Part shown: piece by piece, positions 36,801 through 42,239 of the stretch
How the letters are laid out: each line of letters begins with the position of its first letter
How positions within the stretch are numbered: the first letter of the stretch is position 1
From: Holothuria scabra
Lineage: Eukaryota; Echinodermata; Holothuroidea; Aspidochirotida; Holothuriidae
Assembly: GCA_037179385.1 (NCBI GenBank)
Contig: CM074187.1
Span: forward strand, 44,550,879 to 44,614,878
Direction of reading: 5' to 3'
DNA length: 64,000 nucleotides
The notes under the pieces: model-generated
Database searches by the model: none
What the model was told of the DNA's origin: nothing
Seen by the model: only the letters and a program-made list of their open reading frames with translations
Made by a program: the position numbers and the translations under genes

Positions 36801-39800
36801 GAACTTTTGGTCCTGGTTGTTCACAGGAATGTCTTTGGTCCCATTGCGATCACGTGACTGGTCAAAGTCATCAGTGCCCAATTGGTTATACAGGAGAAAG
36901 GTCAGTGTACGGTGTTATGATCTCTTTCTTCTTTTGCTCAGAATGTCGTTAAAACATTTCACTCCAGTTGATATCCAATCCAAGTAAGTCTAGGCTAACA
37001 AATGGAAAACTCTCTATGTCTAGATGGTTCCATAAAACACTGACGGTTGCAAAAGTTTGCTGAGGATTCGGAGAGTCTGGTAATGAATTGAGAGATTGGT
37101 TCGTCACTGTCATTTATGGCAGTGACGGACCAATCTAGGTTGCCTGTACTAGTTTATTATGACTGCTCATGGTTGTCTGTACAAGTATATTATGCAGATA
37201 CAGGATTTCCTTCAAAACAACGTATATATTGCAATAAATAAATCCAGATTCTATGGAAAAACTACAACTTTCTTGATGTTACTTTTGTCAAGTTTAAATG
37301 GCATGAACATTTTCATAAACGTCAGGCTAAAGACAAAATACCATAACAACCGTGCATCTGTTGAAACAGAGTTGTGTGACTAGATACGTGGGCTGTTCGA
37401 CTTTTTGCTTTGTGTGATAAACCTTAAGATAGTATAACCTCGATGCGACATCAAATTCATATCCAGCGCTGATCTTTAAATATCTTGTAGTAAGAGAGTG
37501 TCCTACTTGTATCTTGTGATAACAAAGACTATACTCTATTTGAATGCGTAGGTAAGGTAAGGTTAGTATAAACTAGGTTTTCAAAGTCTTCGGTAAGACC
37601 CCGCCAGGACCCGAACTGCCGACCTCACGACTGCAAGTCTGATGTTCTTAACTCATTTGTTTTGCATTTTGTTTTCTCTCACGTGTCCATCCAACTAAAG
37701 TCTAAAGTAAGTACTGTGTTTTGTTTTCCCTCTTTGTGCCAAGGAGGTTGATGGATGTCTTTCTCTTGTCTATCAAAGTTTCGTTTTGTCTTCTTTTTGC
37801 AGTTGCACGACCGTCTGTAAAAAAGGAACATGGGGTCCCGGTTGCAATGAGAGCTGCAAGTGTAAAGAAGATGAGTTGTGCGATATTTTCACAGGATCGT
37901 GTAGGGAGATAAAAATGACAGGTACTATCTTCAAATCTTACAGCAACCGATACCAGTTTTAGGAATAGTGGTAACTCCATTACGTATCCAACTTTGGTTA
38001 ATATGTATGAGGATGTTTCCTCCGAAACTGCTACACCTGTCTAACGTTTCGTACCGCGAGTGTATCAGTGCAGGGGACTTAATCTTTGAAATTTCTTGCT
38101 CTCTACTATAAGATCAGCGAAATGTTAATGTTTAAAGTCGAATTTCTAAACATATTTTAAAAGTAAAATTACTCTTTTCGTAGCACATTGTAAAAGGGTC
38201 ATTTCGCCTAGGAAAGTTGGGGCGATGCGCACTGTTTAACGAGAAATTTCCTAACTGGCTACGATAGCCTAATCGCTAACCTAATCGCTAACCCTAACAA
38301 AGGAAACAATCGATACAATACAATGGCAACAACCAATCAAGAGACACCTTGCTAAACAGTGCGCATCTAACCGGAAAAGTAGCCGGTCGGTCTCCAATTT
38401 AATTATTGAAATCAATTATGTATCAGTTGTACAGGTATGAAATTACATTTGGCATTTGAAAATTTAATCGTAGCTTTGTTTTTCTTTCAATGATAAAGGA
38501 AACCTCTTTTCCTTGTAAGTTAGTTTGTTAGGGCGGTATTGTCTACGGATGCGATGGTGTCTTTCTGACATGTCATTTTCAATGCACCTCTACTCCAAGA
38601 CCATTTGGAAAAGAAGCTGGTTGTGTTTTCACTTTAAAGCCCAAAGAACGTTTCAGTAAATGAGAGTCAGCGTAAGATTGCAGTAACTTTTGGACTTGAC
38701 ATATGCCTAGCTAGTGTGTTTTCTTTTTCTTGGACTGTAAGAGTGTTCCTTCCGTGGAATCAAGTGCTCATGCGTCTATTCTTCCATATTGTTTCATGAA
38801 TTCAGACTATAGTCGAGATGATGACGACCCGCAAGCATCCGTCACGATCACCGGTGCTGTGACTGCGGCTGCTGGTTTAGTTCTCCTTGTGCTTGTAGCT
38901 GTTGTCATGTACGTGTCCATCAAATGTTTAAAACGGTAAGTTATGCGTTTTCCAAGCAGAAAGCGTAATATTCAAGTTGCAGAGAATGGTTTGCAATTTA
39001 GAAGGTTAAAGTTCTCCTAAAATATCTCGCTTTTGTTACAAAGATTGGGAACATGTTGATATATGTGATCCCTTTTCTGTTGTATAGTTCTGCATAGATG
39101 ACGTATAATTTATGTAGAGGATAGTATACATTTTAATTAGAAAACGGTTATAGTGATATTTAACCCAACGGCTAATCAAGACAACAGTCATAGATTTTTA
39201 AAGAAAATAAAAAGTGCACTTATTTTAAAAGAGCAATTCAAATCTCACAAATTTCTTATTATTATTTCTCTTCAAAGTATCTTCCATGATATTTTAGGAC
39301 ATAGTTACATATTCCCAATTTGGTTTGAATAATATGGACCTTATGCACATGATTTCACATAGCAAAGATACGCCAACCTCTTGGGGCAAAACAAACCAAC
39401 ACCGACAAATGCAGACAGTTGATTTGTTAACCAGTCGAATACGCGCATGTTACACGTAGGGGGGGGGGGGGGGAATACTCATGCGTGCGACCACATGTCC
39501 CATTGTTTCTCCCAAGGATTACGTCATTGTGTCGTCGGTGCATATATAGGGCTATTGCTATAGGAGTCTCAAAAATCATTCTTTAAGTGGGATCGTCCAC
39601 CGCATGATAATATAGACCTTATGCACGTGATGTCACAGAGCAAAGGTACGCCCACCTCTTGGGGCAAAAGAAACCAACACCGACAAATGCAGACAGCTGA
39701 TCTGTCAACCAGTCGAATATGCGCATGTTACACGTAGGGGCGAATTCTCATGCGTGCGACCACATGTCCCATTGTTTTACCCCCAAGGATGTCATCAGTA

Positions 39801-42239
39801 TGTCGTCAGTGAAAACAGGTCTATTGCTACATGAGTCTCAAAAAAATCAATCTTTTAGTGGGATCGTCTACCACACTTATTCAAATTGCGGTAACTCCAT
39901 TTCATTTACTATTTAATACTAATGACGTATTAGCTTTTGGGACATTTTGTATGACAAATTTAACGAAAAGTTGTAAAAATTTTATCAACAGGAAAGATAC
40001 GTCATCTACGCCAAACGAAGGTAAGCATTTTTTATTTTAATTCCTGCCACACAGTTTGAGACCGGTAGCTTGTAAATCATTCTTATTCAGGGATAATGTA
40101 TCCAATAATGATACACATAGTATGTTCTGTCATTGTTTGTCGTAGGGTCGACAGTTATCAGGCGTATGGTAGACGCGCGTGTGCTAGTATGGTACACACT
40201 GTTTATGAACTTTATGAACACCATGGTCGGTCTGCTACAGAAAAATGAGTGTTAACCAGTGTCACGTAAAAACAAATGTTGATATGATATCTATAGGACA
40301 AAACAGGTATTTTATTTCTTTTGTGGATGGTCATTACAAGGATTTTGTTTCCTAAAAGTTTAACGTTTAACATCGACTACTGCGTTGAGGTAACTTTCCA
40401 AAACCATTATGTAACTTTCAAAGCATGAAAGAACGTCAACTAGTGTGATGTAAAATAATGTGGGTAATTGTTTTGGTAATTTTGGTAATGTCTTACTTAA
40501 CATTACCTCATTGAATCCAATTCAAATTTTGACTTAACGTGTACCTCAAGTTAAAAAAATTCAAAAATACATATTAAAGAGCATGAAAAATAAATTCTAA
40601 CAGTCCAACTCCCATCTTCATAGGACATTCCTGAGCTGAGATGTAAAATGTTGAAGTTTATTCACTCAACTTGAAATGGTATATGCGCAATAATTTGTGA
40701 TGTCATTGTTGCACAACTCAAATAACAATCTGTGTATTTCTTTGTTTTTCTGAAAGTAACTGTACCTTGTACCAAGGTGTGATAGCACTCTTACTCTAAT
40801 GGGGTGATGTAAATTAATTAGGCCCTTACGGTGCAACGTACTGTGTAAGCAAACAGGAAGTGTTCAAGGTTAAAATACATTTTAAAATTTAAAGAAAACA
40901 AAGCAGGTTCTGTGAGTTGTAAAGCAACAGAGTCACAAATTATTGCGCAATGGACCAATTTGTTTTAAGTGAATAAATTTCAACATTTTTTATCTCAGCT
41001 CAAGAATGTTGGGCTGTTAGAATTTATTTTTCATTCTCTTTATTATACACTTTTTAATTTTTTTGGCTTGAGGTACACTTTAAGTATATTATTTATTTAA
41101 TACTTATACAACCTTTATTATATAAGGTGTCCAGTTCTTTCATGTTATATATAGGTATGCTGGACGTCACTGTAGATGGTAGCAACAATTAGTATCAGTT
41201 CATTAACGTCACTAAAAGTGACATTCATTTATGAATAGTTGGACGCGTATGAAACACACTGTAAAAGTGCATGTTTGAGAACTTGTTAAATTAAATGCTT
41301 AAAAACCCATAAGAGATCTGAAAAATTAAACCACCTTAAATGGATCTTCCTCTGAAACAAAGTTCAAGGATTAGTTGTAATTATCAACACATTTCGGTTT
41401 GTCTGCTCCGCTTTCAATTTTAGGTGTGAGTAGTTTTTTATCACCTTGAATATTTGCACATTACACGAACACTTGGGCTGTATTCGACCCCCTGTTCGGG
41501 AACTGAGAACGGTGTTCCGATACGAGTAGAACATGAAAGAACACGTTCTCGAATTTGCCCCTGCACCCAAATCTCACACCACCTCGCCGGTGGTGCAGCG
41601 AGAATTACGAACCGTAAACAAGATGGCGGAGATAGCTTCTCACGGAAGGACCCTAAAGAATTATCAGCAGCACAATGATTGATCTTAACCAGAAAATGTA
41701 CCCGAGAGGAAAAAATCACTAGTACAAAAAACCTTTAGGACTTATTATGAAAATTAAACGAAGGAAGCGGTGAAAGCAAGACGCGGTACGGCGGCACGTT
41801 AGGCCGACATGCTCAGCGTGACGTATGCCCATGATAACTATACCTGAATGTGTGCGACACTACAGAAGGGATTCCCATGTTCTCATCAAGTTCCCGAACA
41901 GTTAAGAACAGGGTGTGGAATACAGTCTTGTATATAGACTTTAAGACTTGTATGTCGTCATGGATATTTGTATATCGACTTTGTTCTCTTACAGCTTTCC
42001 CTTCTTTGAATGTAAAAGCAGACTCGTCTTCAATTAAGAGAGTAAACGAACGAAACTGGGAGTTACGAAAAGATGATTACAGCACAGTGTACCAAGAAAT
42101 TGACGATTACCCATCGAGATATACAAAACCGGCTCTCCCAAGTGCTCCTCCGGGTATTCCGTTGTACAAGGAACAACCAAGTTATGAAAGAGTTTTGAAC
42201 AACTTTGATCCTGACTATCTGGTCCCAGACGTCAAATGA
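15753..42239 (+). CDS. Spliced gene: EMI / EGF-repeat single-pass receptor (MEGF10/Draper-like), 9 coding exons
   Basis: Joining 15753-15865, 32544-32630, 32928-33025, 34185-34314, 36412-36900, 37803-37921, 38806-38935, 39992-40020 and 41995-42239 gives 1,440 nt, an open frame of 479 residues plus stop; all junctions agree in phase. Order: signal peptide (about 1-21), EMI-like module (Cys 34, 54, 63, 85, 86, 97), laminin-type EGF-like modules (about 101-340), acidic juxtamembrane stretch (350-353), one membrane helix (about 358-384), basic stop-transfer residues and a 90-residue cytoplasmic tail with Tyr 427, 431, 437, 441, 456, 462, 473 and a proline-rich stretch. Known: MEGF10, PEAR1, Draper and CED-1 combine EMI, atypical EGF repeats, one TM and a tyrosine-signalling tail, and recognise apoptotic cells or debris. 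This protein is much shorter (family members are usually about 1,000 residues) and lacks NPxY and a canonical ITAM. Inference: a cell-surface recognition or engulfment receptor. The central EGF block also resembles Tie receptors. Confidence 0.83.
17573..17719. mobile_element. Short MITE, GATGCGCACTG family, copy 1 (147 bp)
   Basis: Ends GATGCTCACTGTTTAACAAG and CTTGTTAAACAGTACGCATC, each one base off the consensus; same interior as 50012-50143. Lies in intron 1 of the receptor gene. Confidence 0.9.
19175..19570. mobile_element. TTAA-flanked MITE, family 1, copy D (truncated, old)
   Basis: It shares the order CCAACTCCCAT..., GAAATTTATTCACTTAA, ...CGCTTCCTGTTTCCCTG, GACATCAC and ...CATTTTAAAG with copies A-C, but the right third is missing and no TTAA border pair could be assigned. 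Boundaries are approximate. Confidence 0.6.
19965..20830. repeat. Degenerate tandem array with AGGTCA direct repeats, array 1 (about 6 units)
   Basis: Units of about 140-160 bp read TCTCAAGATAG.AA...CATACTTGGTATGTAGATG...TTTTTGGTGGAGGTCAAAGGTCATCTGGGGTCACC. Each holds a DR1-like motif: AGGTCAAAGGTCA at 20330-20342, AGGTCAGAGGTCA at 20618-20630, and one-mismatch forms at 20044, 20188 and 20787. An (AT)n run lies in the last unit. It lies in intron 1. Confidence 0.88.
21342..24079. mobile_element. 2.74-kb non-autonomous DNA transposon inserted in a palindrome
   Basis: Inverted ends CATAGGCGGCGGAAG (left) and CTTTCGCCGCCTATG (right) are flanked by the 5-bp direct repeat CAGGG at 21337-21341 and 24080-24084. 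The interior (about 21,560-22,790) is built of degenerate direct repeats of roughly 130-230 bp with the recurring phrases GAAAATTTTGAAAAATCTGACC, CAGACAGTCAAAAATG and TCTTAGCAGTCGCTATTT. No transposase frame was found. A 5-bp duplication with CA-starting ends fits some hAT or P-like elements; the superfamily is not certain. Confidence 0.72.
21560..22790. repeat. Degenerate direct repeats inside the 2.74-kb element
   Basis: At least five imperfect units carry a CAGACAGTC(A/G)AAAATG block followed by a (T/C)CTTA(A)GCAGTCGCTATTT block. Several also carry a GCGGAGCG(C)ACCATTGGTTGGCGC-type hairpin. Unit length varies by indels. Confidence 0.7.
24080..24109. repeat. Perfect 30-bp palindrome
   Basis: The arm CAGGGAGGTGTTATT is followed immediately by its exact reverse complement. 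With the bases before the transposon (21335-21341) the uninterrupted site would be a perfect 34-bp palindrome. Confidence 0.93.
24566..24965. mobile_element. MITE-like repeat, CGGTAATTCG family, copy 1
   Basis: It starts GCTCGGTAATTCGTTTTGG and ends AACGAAATACCGAAATAGC, inverted. It shares TGCACATGCGCACATCC, CAAATCG and GGTGAAATCATT with 31888-32185. A 128-codon frame across it has no recognisable domain and is treated as chance. Confidence 0.65.
27306..27450 (-). repeat. SINE tail fragment
   Basis: The blocks GGTTAGGTTAGATGG.GTTTTACGGCC, CCACGGCCTT and TTGTTGCTCACTGG are shared with 35733-35877 and 49107-49182. The tRNA-like head is absent. Confidence 0.5.
27524..28090. mobile_element. TTAA-flanked MITE, family 1, copy A (567 bp)
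   Basis: It is bounded by TTAA at both ends. Inverted repeats read ATTGTACCTCAAGTC at the left and ACTTAAGGTACACT at the right and continue with imperfect complementarity over about 150 bp (AACAGTCCAACTCCCATCTT left, AAGATGGGAGTTGGACTGCT right). TTAA target duplication is typical of piggyBac and Sola3 elements. No ORF. It lies in intron 1 of the receptor gene. Confidence 0.85.
29377..29557. mobile_element. Short hAT-type MITE (181 bp)
   Basis: The left end reads CAGTAGCCAGGATT and the right end GTGGCTACGCCACTG. The flanking octamers are CCATCTCC (29369-29376) and CCTTCTCC (29558-29565), 7 of 8 identical. The interior is GC-rich with poly-C and poly-A runs and no ORF. It lies in intron 1 of the receptor gene. 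Confidence 0.7.
29640..30540. repeat. Inverted pair of a dispersed repeat (also at 35150-35690)
   Basis: The segment at about 30010-30540 (TCATGAAGTATG, AAAAGAAGGGCATAAGGTCA, GTGAAATGTGCATTGGGAAA) is repeated at 35150-35690 in the same orientation. The segment at 29640-29760 is the reverse complement of its right half (TTGCTTGCTCCAAGTTGACC). Likely remains of a TIR element; borders unclear. Confidence 0.5.
30605..31171. mobile_element. TTAA-flanked MITE, family 1, copy B (567 bp)
   Basis: Same structure as 27524-28090 with TTAA at both borders. The ends are more diverged (TGTAACTCAAG; CTTTAGGTAAAT), so it is an older copy. The internal CCAACTYCCATCTT/AAGATGGGAGTTGG inverted pair is kept. Intron 1. 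Confidence 0.82.
31888..32185. mobile_element. MITE-like repeat, CGGTAATTCG family, copy 2
   Basis: It runs from TTTCGGTAATTCATTTTGG to CAACGAATTACCGAACTAGC and shares blocks in the same order with 24566-24965; about 100 bp shorter. Confidence 0.65.
32544..32630 (+). CDS. Exon 2: first half of EMI-like module
   Basis: This 87-nt exon lies between a TTCCTACACAG acceptor and an ATAAG|GTAAAT donor, phase 2 in and out. It encodes residues 38-67, with two cysteines in the DDWPCEDYFPFQSCEKI segment. The cysteine spacing fits the second and third conserved cysteines of an EMI domain. Confidence 0.78.
32928..33025 (+). CDS. Exon 3: end of EMI-like module
   Basis: The exon follows a CTCTCATTTCCAG acceptor and ends TTAG|GTTAGT; reading on would hit an in-frame TAG, so splicing here is required. 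It encodes ICCPGWTRDEHGLCR, the hallmark CCPG(W/F) end of EMI domains that precedes the first EGF module in MEGF10/Draper-type proteins. Phase is 2 in, 1 out. Confidence 0.85.
33235..33312 (-). repeat. tRNA-like fragment with intact B-box
   Basis: The minus strand contains GGTTCAAATCC (a perfect pol III B-box) preceded by CGCTGCCTAGAATGCGACTG, as in an anticodon arm. The T stem does not pair fully, so this is a tRNA-derived SINE piece rather than a tRNA gene. Intron 3. Confidence 0.4.
33761..34018. mobile_element. 250-bp MITE, AGACGAATCC family, copy 4
   Basis: Ends TAGACGAATCC and GGATTCGTCTA are perfect inverted repeats starting with TA, as expected for a TA target. It lies in intron 3 of the receptor gene and ends 167 bp before exon 4. 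Confidence 0.85.
34185..34314 (+). CDS. Exon 4: first laminin-type EGF-like module
   Basis: Acceptor TTCTTTTCAG, donor GAGAG|GTACGT, phase 1 in and 2 out. Residues 100-142 contain eight cysteines (101, 110, 114, 116, 122, 129, 131, 140) in the order CPNGLYGEDC, then CHC, then CDCEEGWTGRYC. This is the 8-cysteine laminin-EGF arrangement typical of MEGF, SREC and PEAR1 proteins. Confidence 0.93.
35150..35690. repeat. Dispersed repeat, second copy
   Basis: Matches 30010-30540 in block order (CATGAAGGGTATTTACT, AAAAGAAGGGTATAAAGTCA, GTGAAATGTGCACTGAAATC, GCATGAGAACTTTGCATTC) with frequent indels. Lies in intron 4 of the receptor gene. Confidence 0.55.
35733..35877 (-). repeat. tRNA-derived SINE (minus strand)
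   Basis: The minus strand reads GTTTGGTTTAACGGTAAGAGCATTCGCCTC, with the layout of a tRNA 5' half and A-box, then CCCCAGGTCGAATC, a decayed B-box, followed by a non-tRNA tail ending GCCGTGGCAGTCC. Tail copies recur at 27306-27450 and 49107-49182. It is not a functional tRNA, because the arms no longer pair. Confidence 0.6.
36412..36900 (+). CDS. Exon 5: block of EGF-like modules
   Basis: The largest exon (489 nt) encodes residues 143-305. Acceptor TTTTTCCATAG, donor GAAAG|GTCAGT, phase 2 in and out. The cysteine-rich modules include RCPPGSFGKNC, CRCKAGWTGIFC, CICNDGFRGENC and CDEGTFGPGC, each ending in the GWTG/GFRG-type turn of EGF domains. A module with a CPSC..DCTKC spacing and a following CRCKAGWTG resembles the EGF-2 region of Tie receptors. 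The exon has no frameshift, and an ORF runs through it on both sides. Confidence 0.95.
37555..37655 (-). repeat. tRNA-like fragment (SINE)
   Basis: The minus strand reads AGACTTGCAGTCGTGAGGTC followed by GGCAGTTCGGGTCCTGGCGG, resembling the anticodon and T arms of a tRNA with a decayed B-box. Intron 5. Confidence 0.35.
37803..37921 (+). CDS. Exon 6: last EGF-like module
   Basis: The exon follows a strong acceptor (GTCTTCTTTTTGCAG) and ends ATGACAG|GTACTA, phase 2 in and 1 out. It encodes residues 306-345 with KKGTWGPGCNESCKC, the start of a laminin-type EGF module, then a shorter cysteine-poor end (CDIFTGSC). The extracellular module string stops here, short of the 12-17 repeats of MEGF10 or Draper. 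Confidence 0.9.
38224..38367. mobile_element. Short MITE, GATGCGCACTG family, copy 2 (144 bp, opposite orientation)
   Basis: Ends GATGCGCACTGTTTAACGAG and CTTGCTAAACAGTGCGCATC. The interior is the reverse complement of the other two copies, with a local duplication of CTAATCGCTAACC. Lies in intron 6 of the receptor gene. Confidence 0.9.
38806..38935 (+). CDS. Exon 7: transmembrane segment
   Basis: The acceptor TTTCATGAATTCAG was chosen because it is the only nearby AG that keeps phase 1 with exon 6; upstream AGs at 38740 and 38743 give other phases. The exon encodes an acidic run (RDDDDP, residues 349-354), a helix of about 27 hydrophobic residues (358-384) and the basic stop-transfer KCLKR. 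The donor is AAACG|GTAAGT; unspliced reading meets a TAA at once. Phase out is 2. Confidence 0.86.
39331..39880. repeat. Direct duplication, two copies of about 270 bp
   Basis: Copy 1 (39331-39602) and copy 2 (39609-39880) share long blocks such as ACCAACACCGACAAATGCAG, GCGCATGTTACACGTAGGGG and GCGTGCGACCACATGTCCCA at about 90% identity, offset 278 bp. Copy 1 has an expanded G run (about 39461-39473). It lies in intron 7, ending about 110 bp before micro-exon 8. Confidence 0.9.
39992..40020 (+). CDS. Exon 8: 29-nt micro-exon in the cytoplasmic juxtamembrane region
   Basis: This tiny exon has acceptor TTTTATCAACAG and donor ACGAAG|GTAAGC. It takes phase 2 and gives phase 1, exactly joining exons 7 and 9, and encodes KDTSSTPNE, a Ser/Thr-rich linker. 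Skipping it would shift the frame in exon 9. Confidence 0.78.
40534..41083. mobile_element. TTAA-flanked MITE, family 1, copy C (550 bp)
   Basis: TTAA at both borders, ends CGTGTACCTCAAG and CTTGAGGTACACT nearly perfect inverted repeats. Lies in intron 8 of the receptor gene. A deletion near AATGTTGGGCTG on the right arm removed part of the AAGATGGGAGTTGG block. Confidence 0.87.
41476..41927. mobile_element. Non-autonomous DNA element next to the last receptor exon (about 452 bp)
   Basis: Inverted ends GGCTGTATTCGACCCCCTGTTC and GAACAGGGTGTGGAATACAGTC, then a second pair GGGAACTGAGAAC / GTTCTCATCAAGTTCCC, with TTG on both sides (41473-41475, 41928-41930) as a possible 3-bp duplication, as in Harbinger-type elements. 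It carries a chance 19-codon frame after CAAGATGGCGGAG. It ends 67 bp before exon 9. Confidence 0.7.
41995..42239 (+). CDS. Exon 9: tyrosine-rich cytoplasmic tail and stop
   Basis: Acceptor TTTGTTCTCTTACAG, phase 1 in, ending in TGA at 42237-42239. It encodes residues 399-479. Seven tyrosines fall in the last 53 residues: YSTV and YQEI overlap at 427-434 (YQEI resembles the pYEEI ligand of Src-family SH2 domains), and YERV (462) and YLVP (473) are further YxxV/YxxP sites. PALPSAPPGIP (444-454) carries PxxP spacing as in SH3 ligands. There is no NPxY, and the spacing does not meet YxxL/I-x6-8-YxxL/I. A possible poly(A) signal ATTAAA lies about 300 nt after the stop (42541-42546). Confidence 0.9.

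Noticed and set aside
36534..36857. Overlapping 107-codon frame inside receptor exon 5 in another frame
   Set aside because: Shadow of the true EGF frame; it lacks cysteine modules.
38742..38805. Longer version of receptor exon 7 using the AG at 38741 or 38743
   Set aside because: Both give the wrong phase relative to exon 6; only the AG ending at 38805 keeps the frame.
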